The notes: generated by a model from the sequence alone, not told the origin. A stretch of 64,000 bases of DNA from an uncultured Eubacteriales bacterium (GCA_934489945.1 CAKSSY010000001.1:1-64000), one strand, 5' to 3'; positions 33,681 through 45,570 are shown, counted from the stretch's first letter. Made by a program: numbers and translations.

Positions 33681-34373
33681 ATGAAAATTGCCGGTCTGCA
33701 AAAACTTACATTGCTGGATTTTCCGGGTAAAGTTGCCTGTACGGTGTTTACCGACGGATGCAATTTCCGATGTCCGTTTTGTCACAATGCTTCCCTGGTT
33801 CTGCCGAACGGGCATATCGGGGAAATTTCCGAGGAGGAATTTTTTGCTTTTCTGAAGAAGCGGGAGGGGATTCTTGACGGAGTTGTCGTTACCGGCGGAG
33901 AGCCGACGTTGGCGTCGGGCTTATATGAATTTATTGCCAAAGTCAAATCCATGGGGTATCTTGTCAAATTGGATTCAAACGGCAGTATGCCGGACAAGCT
34001 CCGTGTGCTTATTGACGACGGACTTCTTGACTATATTGCCATGGACATAAAGACCGTTCCGGAAAAATACGATTCTGTGGCAGGAGTAAAGGTGGACGGA
34101 AGAAAGATTCGGGAAAGTATGGATCGGATTCGTCACAGCGGAATCCCACATGAATTCCGTACTACTGTGGTAAAAGGGCTTCATACAAAGGAAGATATTG
34201 TCGGAGTGGCAAAATTGCTTGGAGAAGGCGAGGCATATTATTTGCAGAGCTTTGTGGATTCGGGCGACATTTTGTCGGACGGTTGCGAAGCATTTTCTGC
34301 CGAGGAAATGCACGCAATCGCGGATGAGGCAAGAAGATTCTGCCCGACCGTCCAACTCCGTGGCATCGAATAA
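33681..34373 (+). CDS. nrdG: Anaerobic ribonucleotide reductase activating protein-like radical SAM enzyme
   Basis: 230 residues from ATG 33681, with AAAGGA upstream. TLLDFPGKVACTVFTDGCNFRCPFCHN carries the CxxxCxxC radical-SAM site, and VVVTGGEPTL follows. This matches the NrdG-like activase family that generates the glycyl radical on NrdD. No nrdD is present in the window, so the partner is elsewhere or different. It ends 1 nt from the convergent radical-SAM gene. Confidence 0.82.
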   Translation: MKIAGLQKLTLLDFPGKVACTVFTDGCNFRCPFCHNASLVLPNGHIGEISEEEFFAFLKKREGILDGVVVTGGEPTLASGLYEFIAKVKSMGYLVKLDSNGSMPDKLRVLIDDGLLDYIAMDIKTVPEKYDSVAGVKVDGRKIRESMDRIRHSGIPHEFRTTVVKGLHTKEDIVGVAKLLGEGEAYYLQSFVDSGDILSDGCEAFSAEEMHAIADEARRFCPTVQLRGIE

Positions 34374-34374
34374 A

Positions 34375-35247
34375 TCAGAAATCCGGTGTATAGGTTTTGA
34401 CAGCCGAGGATCGCGCCTGACGGTATCCTTCAAAACCGAGGGAATCGGCAAGAGCGAGAACGCTGTTATATTCCATGGTGGTAACGCGTCTGGCAAGCTC
34501 CGGGTAGGCGTTTTTATCAACAAAATCCGGTGTGAATTGGCTCATGAGGCTTAACCGAATGTCGGAAACCGGAAGATTGGATGCGAGCGTTCTCAAAACC
34601 GCCATGGAATCATGCCGCTGACCCGGCAGAACCAAATGACGAACGACAACACCGCTTTGGAGCATTCCGTCATTGTCGAACCGGGCAGCACCGCGTTGAC
34701 GGAACATTTCGAGAACGGCGGCAAGGGCAGTATCGGGATAATCGGCGGCGTGTGAGTATTTTTCGGCAAGGGCAGAAGAATGATATTTGAAATCGGGAAG
34801 ATAGATATCTACAAGACCGTCGAGTGTCCGCAAAGCCTCAACACTTTCATATCCGCCGCAGTTCCATACGACAGGGACGGGAAGACGGGATTTGATTTTT
34901 CCCAGAAATGCGGCAAGGTGGTGTGTATAATGTGTGGGGGTGACGAGATTGATATTGTGTGCCCCCTCTTCAACAAGGCGGAAAATCTGTTTTTCCAACC
35001 TTGCCTCGTTGATGAGCTGACCTCTTTCTCCTGTGTTGATTGCTTTATTCTGACAAAAAACACACCGAAGGTTACACCCGCCGAAAAAGATTGCTCCTGA
35101 ACCGTTTTTGCCGCTGATTGGCGGTTCTTCCCATCGGTGAAGTGCTATGCGGGAAACAAGAAAGTCTTCCGGTGTGTGGCAAAAACCCATTTGTCCGGAA
35201 TCTCGGTCAACGCCGCACTGTCGCGGACACATATTACAAACTGCCAT
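34375..35247 (-). CDS. PflA-like radical SAM protein
   Basis: 290 residues from ATG 35247, with GAGGGG upstream. The N-terminal CNMCPRQCGVDR Cys motif precedes the radical-SAM site GGCNLRCVFCQN; then NLVTPTHYTHHL and VWNCGGYES. This is the PflA-like family related to AmmeMemoRadiSam-type and YgeX-type activases; its target is not established. It is convergent with nrdG, with one base between the stops. Confidence 0.85.
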   Translation of the reverse strand: MAVCNMCPRQCGVDRDSGQMGFCHTPEDFLVSRIALHRWEEPPISGKNGSGAIFFGGCNLRCVFCQNKAINTGERGQLINEARLEKQIFRLVEEGAHNINLVTPTHYTHHLAAFLGKIKSRLPVPVVWNCGGYESVEALRTLDGLVDIYLPDFKYHSSALAEKYSHAADYPDTALAAVLEMFRQRGAARFDNDGMLQSGVVVRHLVLPGQRHDSMAVLRTLASNLPVSDIRLSLMSQFTPDFVDKNAYPELARRVTTMEYNSVLALADSLGFEGYRQARSSAVKTYTPDF

Positions 35248-35315
35248 GAAATTCCCCTCTTTTTTTCTTTTTCTGATTGTACCACAGAAGTCGGGGAGAT
35301 TGCAAGTCTTTTTGC

Positions 35316-35344
35316 TTGACATGGTGGAAAAAATGTGATAAAAT
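35316..35344 (+). promoter_or_regulatory. Promoter of the egsA-cinA unit
   Basis: TTGACA (35316-35321), 17 nt, TAAAAT (35339-35344), 31 nt before the start codon. Confidence 0.8.
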
Positions 35345-35374
35345 ATTCTAAATTTGTGTTTTGAGGTGCGTGAA

Positions 35375-36628
35375 ATGATTGGTGATGTGATTCGTTCCTT
35401 TCAATCCCGGTGTTCCTGCGGGCTGGTTCACAGAACCGCGGTGCGCGATGTGAGAGTCGGTTCGGGACTCGTGCATCAGGTCGGAAAGATTCTTAAGGAA
35501 AACGGATTTCCGCGCGAGCTTTTGCTTGTTGCCGATGAAAATACACTTCGCGCCGCCGAGGGGATTTTTGAGAGTCTGGACGGTTTTTCGGTTACGTGTC
35601 ATATCTGGAAGAATCTGCGTGTCGCCACGGTACATGAGGCACAGGAGATACAGGAACTGATCCATGATAAGGAGATCGGTGTTCTGTCGGTCGGGACAGG
35701 TTCTGTCAACGATCCCTGCCGTCTTGCCTGCTCACGCGAGAAAAAACCACTTTGTATTTTTGCGACGGCACCGTCTATGGATGGCTTTGCATCCTACGGT
35801 GCACCGCTTGTGAAGGATGGTTTTAAGTCTACCTATGCTGCGGAGAGTCCCGCTGTTGTTGTCGGAGACACCGCGATCCTTGCCGCTGCGCCTGTGGCAC
35901 TTAAGTCTGCGGGCTTCGGCGATATGATTGCCAAGTATGTCGGGCTTGTTGACTGGAAGATATCTTCTATTCTGATCGGGGAATGTTATTGCGAACGGGT
36001 AGCGGAACTGACACGGAATGCCGTCGACAATCTGGTGAAAATGGCTGACCGTGTGACGGCAAATGATGAGGAGACTGCCGGCAAAATATTTGAAGCACTT
36101 CTGATGACCGGCATCGGGATGAGCTTCATGCAAAATTCCCGTCCCGCCAGCGGAAGCGAACATATCGTTGCACATCTGATCGAATGTAAAGAATTGCCGC
36201 TCGGTATCATTCCGAATTATCATGGGGAAGATGTCGGTGTCTGCACGCTGGAAATGTTGGAACGATATGAGAAACTGGCATCTTATGAAAAGATTCACGC
36301 TCATCGTGAAAAGGTGGATTGGGAAGATGTGAGACATTGGTTCGGTCCCATGGCGGATGAAGTGATGAAACTCAATATGCCGACTACGGTTGCCGATGAA
36401 GTCGATCCGCGTATGTTGGAGGAGAAGTGGCAGGATATTCGTGAAATCATCCGTTCGGTTCCTTTTGCCTCGGTCTGCCGTGACGCGATGCGTCGTGCAG
36501 GTTGCAAACTGACGGTGGCGGACATCGGAAAATCTCCCGATTTCTTTTCGGCGTGCGTCCGGTATTCCCCTTATATGCGGCGGCGTCTGACACTGTTGCG
36601 TATTGCGGGAATGATAGAGGAGGGATAA
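35375..36628 (+). CDS. egsA: sn-glycerol-1-phosphate dehydrogenase (AraM/EgsA family)
   Basis: 417 residues from ATG 35375, with GAGGTG 6 nt upstream. VLSVGTGSVNDPCR (NAD-binding), ATAPSMDGFASYGAPL, and metal-ligand regions SGFGDMIAKY and SGSEHIVAHLIE fit the iron/nickel-type polyol dehydrogenase fold of G1P dehydrogenases. They reduce DHAP to sn-glycerol-1-phosphate, the archaeal lipid enantiomer, used in Bacillus for heptaprenylglyceryl phosphate. The downstream prenyltransferase is not seen here. It precedes cinA by 2 nt. Confidence 0.85.
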   Translation: MIGDVIRSFQSRCSCGLVHRTAVRDVRVGSGLVHQVGKILKENGFPRELLLVADENTLRAAEGIFESLDGFSVTCHIWKNLRVATVHEAQEIQELIHDKEIGVLSVGTGSVNDPCRLACSREKKPLCIFATAPSMDGFASYGAPLVKDGFKSTYAAESPAVVVGDTAILAAAPVALKSAGFGDMIAKYVGLVDWKISSILIGECYCERVAELTRNAVDNLVKMADRVTANDEETAGKIFEALLMTGIGMSFMQNSRPASGSEHIVAHLIECKELPLGIIPNYHGEDVGVCTLEMLERYEKLASYEKIHAHREKVDWEDVRHWFGPMADEVMKLNMPTTVADEVDPRMLEEKWQDIREIIRSVPFASVCRDAMRRAGCKLTVADIGKSPDFFSACVRYSPYMRRRLTLLRIAGMIEEG

Positions 36629-36630
36629 TC

Positions 36631-37905
36631 TTGAGGAATCGGACCATACACAGCGCAGAAATTCTCTGCGTAGGAACTGAGTTGTTGCTCGGCGATATTG
36701 TGAACACGAATGCGTCATATATTGCGCAAAAACTTGCCGCACTCGGGATCGGTGTTTACCATCAGACAGTGGTGGGCGACAACCCCGAACGACTTAAGCG
36801 CGCGCTTACCGACGCACTGTCACGAGTGGATCTGGTGATTACCAGCGGCGGACTCGGACCGACGTATGATGACTTGACCAAAGAGACGGTCGCCGCATAT
36901 TTCGGCAGAAAAATGCACCGTGATGAGGCTTGTCTTGCAGAGATTGAGCGGTATTTTGCACTCCGTCATCACGATCTTTGCCGTATGACAGCCAACAACC
37001 GAAAGCAGGCAGACATCCCCGATGGGGCGATTGTGTTAAAGAATCCGAACGGCACCGCACCCGGCGTGGTAATCGAAGGAGAGGACGGCAGAACCGTTAT
37101 TATGCTCCCGGGACCTCCGCGCGAATTGGAACCCATGATGGACAATGAGGTGGTTCCGTATCTTTCCCGGCGTCGCGGAGAGGTCTTTTTCAGCCGCAAC
37201 ATTCACATTATGGGAATGGGGGAGTCGGCGGTTGAAAACGAACTTCGGGAACTGATGGAAAATTCGGTGAATCCTACAATTGCACCTTATGCGAAAGATG
37301 GTGAATGCCGTCTTCGCGTTACGGCTCGTGCCGCGGACGAAAAAAGTGCTGCCGCGCTGTGCGACGGGATGATCGAAACCGTGCGGAATACACCGGTTGG
37401 CGGATTTATTTACGGCGTGGATGTGGGAACCATAGAGAACACGCTTGTCAGAACGCTTTTGGAAGGCGGCATGACGATTTCCTGTGCCGAGTCCTGCACA
37501 GGAGGACTGATTGCCAAGCGGATTACCGATATTCCCGGTTCCTCCGCGGTTTTTGCGGGCGGATGTGTTGCCTATACCGAACGGGTAAAGTCTTTGCTGT
37601 TGGGAGTGAAGCCGGATACGCTTGCCGTTCATACTGCCGTCAGCGAGGCGGTTGCACGCGAGATGGCAGAAGGGATTCGTGAGAAACTCGGTACCGATAT
37701 CGGAATCTCCACCACCGGTTACGCTGGTCCCGGAGGCGGCACCGAAAAAGAGCCGGTCGGAACCGTTTATGTCGGCATTTCCACATCGGAAGGCACACAG
37801 GTTACGCGTTTTTCCTTCTCTTCCATGAGGTCAAGAGATTATATCCGCAGTCTTGCTGCCGGGCGTGCACTCCTTTTGGCATGGAAAGCTGCAAAGTGTA
37901 AATAA
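36631..37905 (+). CDS. cinA: CinA family protein (nicotinamide-nucleotide amidase / competence-damage)
   Basis: 424 residues from TTG 36631, with AGGAGGG 6 nt upstream. The N-terminal MoCF/COG1058 domain has CVGTELLLGDIVNTN and SGGLGPTYDDLTKE; the C-terminal CinA domain has ISCAESCTGGLIAKRITD and TGYAGPGGGTEKEPVGTVY. Both domains are full length, which suggests ADP-ribose pyrophosphatase and NMN deamidase activity in pyridine nucleotide salvage. Whether it has any role in DNA uptake here is unknown. Confidence 0.92.
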   Translation: MRNRTIHSAEILCVGTELLLGDIVNTNASYIAQKLAALGIGVYHQTVVGDNPERLKRALTDALSRVDLVITSGGLGPTYDDLTKETVAAYFGRKMHRDEACLAEIERYFALRHHDLCRMTANNRKQADIPDGAIVLKNPNGTAPGVVIEGEDGRTVIMLPGPPRELEPMMDNEVVPYLSRRRGEVFFSRNIHIMGMGESAVENELRELMENSVNPTIAPYAKDGECRLRVTARAADEKSAAALCDGMIETVRNTPVGGFIYGVDVGTIENTLVRTLLEGGMTISCAESCTGGLIAKRITDIPGSSAVFAGGCVAYTERVKSLLLGVKPDTLAVHTAVSEAVAREMAEGIREKLGTDIGISTTGYAGPGGGTEKEPVGTVYVGISTSEGTQVTRFSFSSMRSRDYIRSLAAGRALLLAWKAAKCK

Positions 37906-37929
37906 TTCCGGAGAAATTGTGAAAATCTC

Positions 37930-37958
37930 TTGATTTTCTGCCGGAATCGGTTTATAAT
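37930..37958 (+). promoter_or_regulatory. Promoter of pfkA
   Basis: TTGATT (37930-37935), 17 nt, TATAAT (37953-37958), about 48 nt before the start. Confidence 0.75.
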
Positions 37959-38005
37959 AAAAAAATAGAATGGAAAATACCTTCGGCGAAAGGATGACAA
38001 ATAAA

Positions 38006-39085
38006 ATGGAAAACAAATTCAGAAAAATCGGTGTATTGACATCCGGAGGCGATGCCCCCGGAATGAATCCCTGTATTCGCGCCATTACCCGCAAGGGAAT
38101 TGAACAGGGCGTGGAAGTCGTGGGAGTTTTGGGAGGCTATAAAGGGCTTGTTGACGGTTCTCTTATGCCGTTGAACCCCAGAAGTGTTTCCAATATTATC
38201 ACCCGCGGCGGAACTATGCTGTATTCCGATCGTTGCCCGGAGTTCAAGACAGAGGAAGGAATGAAGGCAGCAATTGAAACCTGTCGCAAGAATAATATTG
38301 ATGCCATTGTTGCCATCGGCGGCGACGGTACGTTCCGTGGTGCCACCGACCTTACCCGCCATGGAATTCCGACGATTGGTATTCCCGGTACGATTGACAA
38401 TGACATTACCGCGACCGACTACACGGTTGGTTACGATACGGCAATGAATACGGTTTTGTCTTTGATTGACGATCTGCGCGACACTTGTGAATCTCACGGC
38501 AGATGCAACGTCGTAGAGGTTATGGGACGCGATTGCGGTTGTATTGCCTTGAATTCGGGAATTGCCGCGGGAGCGGTCGCCATTGCCATTCCCGAGCTTC
38601 CTTTTGACGAGGAAGAAGCCATTGAAAAGATCAAAAGCGTGAAAGCCGCCGGAAAACGCGGTATGATCGTAGTTCTCAGCGAGGGCGTTTCCTTTGCCAA
38701 AGGCGAGAATTACGGCGAGAGATTGACTGCGCGGATTGATGCGGAAACGGGGGTTCAATCTCGTTTTGCCCGTTTTGCTCATATTGTTCGCGGTGGTTCT
38801 CCGTCTCTTCGTGACCGTCTTACGGCAACTGAGATGGGCGTTCTTGCCGTTGAGCTTTTGCTGAAGGGCGTGAGCAATGTGGTTATCTGCGAAATCGATG
38901 GCGAGATCAAGCCTGTGGAAATCAACTATGCGCTGATTCTTGACCGTATGTACAAAGGCAAACTGAAGGACGGCGATTTGGATCTCTTTACTGCTTCGCA
39001 GATCGAGGAGATGCGGTTGACTTGTCAGCGTCGCTCTTTCAATATCAAACGTTTGTATAATCTTTCACGTGACATTTGCAAATAA
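38006..39085 (+). CDS. pfkA: 6-phosphofructokinase (ATP type)
   Basis: 359 residues from ATG 38006 (MENKFRKIGVLTSGGDAPG); AAAGGATG lies upstream, and earlier ATGs at 37970 and 37994 have no suitable site. GGDGTFRGAT, GIPGTIDNDITATDYTVG and EVMGRDCG identify phosphofructokinase. A Gly rather than Asp in the FRGA position (as in E. coli Gly104-type sites) favours ATP over pyrophosphate as donor. Slightly longer than the usual 320 residues, with an extended C-terminus. The terminator follows 13 nt later. Confidence 0.9.
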   Translation: MENKFRKIGVLTSGGDAPGMNPCIRAITRKGIEQGVEVVGVLGGYKGLVDGSLMPLNPRSVSNIITRGGTMLYSDRCPEFKTEEGMKAAIETCRKNNIDAIVAIGGDGTFRGATDLTRHGIPTIGIPGTIDNDITATDYTVGYDTAMNTVLSLIDDLRDTCESHGRCNVVEVMGRDCGCIALNSGIAAGAVAIAIPELPFDEEEAIEKIKSVKAAGKRGMIVVLSEGVSFAKGENYGERLTARIDAETGVQSRFARFAHIVRGGSPSLRDRLTATEMGVLAVELLLKGVSNVVICEIDGEIKPVEINYALILDRMYKGKLKDGDLDLFTASQIEEMRLTCQRRSFNIKRLYNLSRDICK

Positions 39086-39098
39086 TTAAGGCACTTTT

Positions 39099-39141
39099 AT
39101 GAGGGGCAGTAAAAAACATTACGTTTTTTACTGCCCCTCAT
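39099..39141 (+). terminator. Terminator after pfkA
   Basis: A perfect 19-bp stem, ATGAGGGGCAGTAAAAAAC with its complement, around a 5-nt loop. Same style as the repeat-element hairpins (G/C base, A/T head) but not homologous beyond that. Confidence 0.75.
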
Positions 39142-39234
39142 AAATTACAAACGGGAGACGTTGATTTGGGGCAGAATTCCTCTGTTTTTGCCATTGAAAA
39201 CAGGCGTTTTTCTTTTTGAAAGGGTAAAAACAGA

Positions 39235-39286
39235 AAACGAAAAGAGGGTGTAAAAAGTTTTGTTCTTTTACATCCTCTTTTCGTTT
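39235..39286 (-). terminator. Terminator after the serine hydrolase gene
   Basis: AAACGAAAAGAGGGTGTAAAA pairs with TTTTACATCCTCTTTTCGTTT (one G-T pair), followed on the - strand by TCTGTTTTTACC. Lies 31 nt past the hydrolase stop. Bases 39142-39234 between the two terminators hold nothing I recognise. Confidence 0.75.
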
Positions 39287-39316
39287 CTATAGTCGTCGAT
39301 TCCGGGAACGAACTCG

Positions 39317-40810
39317 TCAAACGCGTCTTGCCACAAATGTTCCCGTATACTCGTTTAAGAACGCCTCGGCAGCCTTGGTCATGCAGACCGCAACCTCATC
39401 GCCACGGAAGGCAAACACGGCGGTACTGTTTCCAAAATATCGATCGATAATCTGGATACGCAAAATCAACTTTTTTTCCTCGCGCCACGCTGCGGAAACC
39501 GCACAGTTGTAGCGGAATCCGGGGGCACCCGGCATCGTGCCGATTTCGTCGGAATATCCGTCCTGCGGGAACTTCCCGAACACATTGTGGTTCATGCCGA
39601 ACGGAAGAACTTTGTCGCCCTGCTCATTGGTATAACGAAATTCTCCGGTGCCGTCGCCGTGGAACACAAACGAAAAATGAGTGATTTTTTGCGGATTCGG
39701 CTTGTCACAGACGTATTCTGCACCGTTCAATTCTGCCTCAAACGGTGACACAGCCTCTCCCGTGATTGAACGGAGTTTGAGATTGGCACGGAAGGAATCT
39801 AGACTTGCCTTGGCTTTGGAATCTTCCGCCAAGGGATGTTCCGAAAGTTCATTCACAATTCCATCAAACAAACTGTCAATGAGAATTGCCCGTGCGGCAG
39901 CCCGTGCGGCAGGTGCGCCCTGATTGTCTGCCGTACAGGTGAAGATAAAGTCCTTGTCCGGCACGCATATGGTGAGTTGGTCGCCCATGCCGATAAAGCC
40001 AAAGCTGTTCTGCTCCAAACGCCATATCTGATACCCGTAGCCATAAGAAAGTGCGCCGCCGTGACCATCGGTGTCATTATCGACAACACGCGAGGTGGCG
40101 GTTCGTAAATATGCCTCGTTCATCAAACGTTTGCCGTTCCACGTTCCGTAGTTCATCACGAAACGCGCAAAAGACAACATATCCCGTGGCGTACAGACCA
40201 TAGCGGAGTCGCCCCACGACTCACCGGTCGGTGTTTTCAGCATGGTTGCCGTTTGAAAGGAGCCGATCTCGTTGAAAATTTTCTTTTTCAGATAATCCAA
40301 CAACGGCATCCCCGACAGACGCTCTGCAAGAACGCAGAGAACCTGGGAACCGGGGCTGTCGTACTGCCAAAGCGTTCCTGCGGGATGTGTGGTTCGGCGA
40401 TGATTGAAATAAATATGACAACGGTCATGGTCGGTGTGAAGGAACCAGTTTTCCGAATCACCGCAGGTCGTCATGGTCAACATTTGACGGATTGTTTGCT
40501 CGGCGAGATAGGGCGGAAGCTCACCGTCAATCTTGTCGGCAAAATACGAAGCAATCTTATCGTCAAGCGACAACTTGCCATCTTCCTCAAGAAGTCCGAT
40601 GGCAACGCCGACAAAGCTCTTGGTCTGTGAATACATTCTGTGACAGAACTCCGCTGTAAAAGGAGCCCAGTAGTTCTCCGAAAATATTTTATTTCCACGC
40701 ATCATCAGCACGCTGTGCAACGTGATTCCGTGACGTTCATAAAGGGCAAGCAGTTTTTCCACCTGTCGGCTCGAGATACCTGCTGCCTCAGGGGTAATTG
40801 TTTCAAACAT
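39317..40810 (-). CDS. Beta-lactamase-family serine hydrolase
   Basis: 497 residues. The class C beta-lactamase/DD-peptidase fold with S61-x-x-K64 (SQTKSFVG) and a later Tyr in WQYDSPGSQ. No signal peptide, so probably cytoplasmic. Such proteins are usually esterases or peptidases rather than resistance enzymes. It has its own promoter at 40841-40869 within the 3' end of the araC gene, and GGAGG lies upstream of ATG. The context of a sugar locus suggests action on a carbohydrate ester. Confidence 0.85.
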   Translation of the reverse strand: MFETITPEAAGISSRQVEKLLALYERHGITLHSVLMMRGNKIFSENYWAPFTAEFCHRMYSQTKSFVGVAIGLLEEDGKLSLDDKIASYFADKIDGELPPYLAEQTIRQMLTMTTCGDSENWFLHTDHDRCHIYFNHRRTTHPAGTLWQYDSPGSQVLCVLAERLSGMPLLDYLKKKIFNEIGSFQTATMLKTPTGESWGDSAMVCTPRDMLSFARFVMNYGTWNGKRLMNEAYLRTATSRVVDNDTDGHGGALSYGYGYQIWRLEQNSFGFIGMGDQLTICVPDKDFIFTCTADNQGAPAARAAARAILIDSLFDGIVNELSEHPLAEDSKAKASLDSFRANLKLRSITGEAVSPFEAELNGAEYVCDKPNPQKITHFSFVFHGDGTGEFRYTNEQGDKVLPFGMNHNVFGKFPQDGYSDEIGTMPGAPGFRYNCAVSAAWREEKKLILRIQIIDRYFGNSTAVFAFRGDEVAVCMTKAAEAFLNEYTGTFVARRV

Positions 40811-40840
40811 CTGTCAACCTCCGGTTATGTTAATGATTTT

Positions 40841-40869
40841 ATTATAATATTTTTTGAATGTTTTGTCAA
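40841..40869 (-). promoter_or_regulatory. Promoter of the serine hydrolase gene
   Basis: TTGACA (40864-40869), 17 nt, TATAAT (40841-40846) on the - strand. The -35 box overlaps the araC stop codon, so the hydrolase can be expressed apart from the regulator. Confidence 0.85.
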
Positions 40870-41684
40870 GCAAAAGGCGGAATGTCTGCCTCTGCGTTTC
40901 GATACTCTCCCGGTGTTTTTCCCGTACTTTTACGAAAAACATAAGTAAAATAGCCGGGACTGTCAAAGCCCACGGTTTTCGCGACCGCACTGATCGGAAG
41001 TGCCATGTTTTCAAGCAGCATGGATTTTGCGGTTTCCACCCGCAGATAGTTTACATATTCGATTGGTCTCATGTGCGTGTACTCCCGGAACAGACGACAG
41101 AGGTGTCCCTCAGAAACCCCCGCTACCGCGGCAAGGGAAGAGAGTTCCACCGTTTCCCGATAATGCTCGGAAATATATTGCACCGCCGCTGCGGTGCCGT
41201 TTTTCTCAATCCCCCCGCCGGTATCGGGATTGGCACCGGGTGCCTCGCGAAACGACAGCAACAGCTCATAGAGCAGGGCACTGGTCCGTCGCCTCCAGTT
41301 TTTTTCACGATTCATTGCACAGATCCGACGGTGCAGAGCCGGAAAATACGTCCCGTCCCGCACATCCGCTTCAAACGGAAAGCAAGCACGTGCCATCGCT
41401 CCGCTGTAGGTGATCCAATAAGTTTCCCATTCGTCTCCGTCGGCACGGTACTCGTGCGGTGCAAACGGCGGTAAAAGAAACACCTGTCCCATACAGACAC
41501 GTACTTCACCGTCACGCAGATGAACCAGTCCCGAGCCGGACGCGGTATAAATGAGTTGATAGTCCGGGATGCCGGCGGGACGGTGAATGGCTCCCTGATG
41601 TGCCGCGCCGCCGATTGTTGCGGTGTATAAAGGCAGTCGCTGTTCTTCAGCAGTTGCATCATTCCAATACGGTGCGATTTTCAT
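40866..41684 (-). CDS. AraC family transcriptional regulator
   Basis: 272 residues from ATG 41684, with AGGAG 8 nt upstream. The N-terminal cupin-like sensor (about 20-110) has QLIYTASGSGLVHL and FLLPPFAPHEY. The C-terminal pair of helix-turn-helix motifs is LSSLAAVAGVSEGHLCRLFRE and ISAVAKTVGFDSPGYFTYVFRK. It is divergent from the esterase-lacZ genes and probably senses a galactoside. Confidence 0.9.
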   Translation of the reverse strand: MKIAPYWNDATAEEQRLPLYTATIGGAAHQGAIHRPAGIPDYQLIYTASGSGLVHLRDGEVRVCMGQVFLLPPFAPHEYRADGDEWETYWITYSGAMARACFPFEADVRDGTYFPALHRRICAMNREKNWRRRTSALLYELLLSFREAPGANPDTGGGIEKNGTAAAVQYISEHYRETVELSSLAAVAGVSEGHLCRLFREYTHMRPIEYVNYLRVETAKSMLLENMALPISAVAKTVGFDSPGYFTYVFRKSTGKTPGEYRNAEADIPPFA

Positions 41685-41715
41685 AGTGCTTTCTCCTGTC
41701 AAAAAATTATCATGA

Positions 41716-41733
41716 TATCGTAATATTTCGATA
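41716..41733. promoter_or_regulatory. Inverted repeat, possible AraC-type operator
   Basis: TATCG (41716-41720) and CGATA (41729-41733) flank 8 nt in the divergent gap between the regulator and esterase genes; a TATCATGATA palindrome lies just before it. A binding role is inference. Confidence 0.4.
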
Positions 41734-41752
41734 GTAAAAAACAAAAAAATTA

Positions 41753-41761
41753 TGATACAAT
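41753..41761 (+). promoter_or_regulatory. Extended -10 promoter for esterase-lacZ
   Basis: TGATACAAT (extended TG with TACAAT at 41756-41761), 51 nt before the start codon. No good -35 at 17 nt, which fits an activator-dependent promoter. Confidence 0.5.
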
Positions 41762-41811
41762 GAGTATAACAAATCCATGATGTTTTGTCAATATTCGGAA
41801 AGGAAACGATT

Positions 41812-42498
41812 ATGAATTTTGAAGAAAAGCAGTTTCGTTCACTCCAATATCTTTTTCTCCCGCCGAAAGATTTCGACAAAAGCAAAAAGTATCCTGCCCT
41901 TATTTTTCTGCATGGTATCGGTGCACGCGGAGACATGGGAAAACTCAGAAGTCATCCCTTTTTTACGGAGTCTGTCGTAGACTCGCCTGATTTCCCGATG
42001 GTTGTTTTTGCCCCGTTGGATCCTCCGGGAATTGTGTGGTTTGATGTTTTTGAAACCCTTTGTGCGTTTACCGACGAAGTGTGTGCCACCGACTTTGTCG
42101 ATTCGTCCCGTGTCTACCTGATGGGTGCCAGCATGGGCGGTTATGGCACATGGATGCTGGGAATGAGTCGTCATGAAAAAATTGCTGCTATCGTTCCGAT
42201 CTGTGGCGGCGGCACCTATTGGGATGTCGGAAGGCTGAAAGATGTGCCGGTTTGGGCATTCCACGGGGCATTGGATCAGTCTGTCAGTCCCGATGAAAGC
42301 CGCCGGATGGTAGATGCCGTCAATCGCCGCGGCGGAAATGCCAAACTCACGATTTATCCGGAGCGTGACCACAATGCGTGGAGCGATACCTTTCGCAATC
42401 CCGAGGTTTTTAAGTGGCTTCTTTCGCATCGGAAAATCCAAAAAGACGTTGAGAATACAGAATCGGAACCGAACTTGGATCCCGCTCATTTCGGTTAA
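41812..42498 (+). CDS. Alpha/beta-hydrolase esterase (prolyl oligopeptidase/PHB depolymerase-like)
   Basis: 228 residues from ATG 41812, with AAAGGA upstream. IFLHGIGARGDMG is the oxyanion-hole loop, MGASMGGYGTWMLG the nucleophile elbow Ser, GALDQSVSPDE the acid and ERDHNAWSDTF the His. No signal peptide. Similar esterases remove acyl groups from glycans. It lies 18 nt before lacZ and is cotranscribed with it. Confidence 0.85.
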   Translation: MNFEEKQFRSLQYLFLPPKDFDKSKKYPALIFLHGIGARGDMGKLRSHPFFTESVVDSPDFPMVVFAPLDPPGIVWFDVFETLCAFTDEVCATDFVDSSRVYLMGASMGGYGTWMLGMSRHEKIAAIVPICGGGTYWDVGRLKDVPVWAFHGALDQSVSPDESRRMVDAVNRRGGNAKLTIYPERDHNAWSDTFRNPEVFKWLLSHRKIQKDVENTESEPNLDPAHFG

Positions 42499-45462
<2,964 letters not shown>

Positions 45463-45497
45463 AAGCCGTAAAGGGGAAAAACAATATAATCACGTCA

Positions 45498-45565
45498 GAA
45501 TGCCCGGAATCCCAACCGGCATTTTGGAGGGGCTGTTAAAAACTCAATGTTTTTAACAGCCCCTC
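45498..45565. repeat. Dispersed hairpin element, partial copy C
   Basis: Matches one end of copies A and B only: AATGCCCGG...CCGGCATTTT followed by the 17-bp stem GAGGGGCTGTTAAAAAC. It is oriented like copy B and lies between convergent lacZ and ttcA, ending 5 nt from the ttcA stop. Confidence 0.8.
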
Positions 45566-45570
45566 GGATT

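Noticed and set aside
39099..39286. Fourth copy of the 202-bp hairpin element
   Set aside because: Two hairpins of similar style flank about 95 bp between convergent genes, but the central sequence does not align with copies A and B.
39317..40810. Antibiotic-resistance beta-lactamase
   Set aside because: Only the general SxxK serine-hydrolase fold is present, with no signal peptide, in a sugar locus; a resistance call is not supported.
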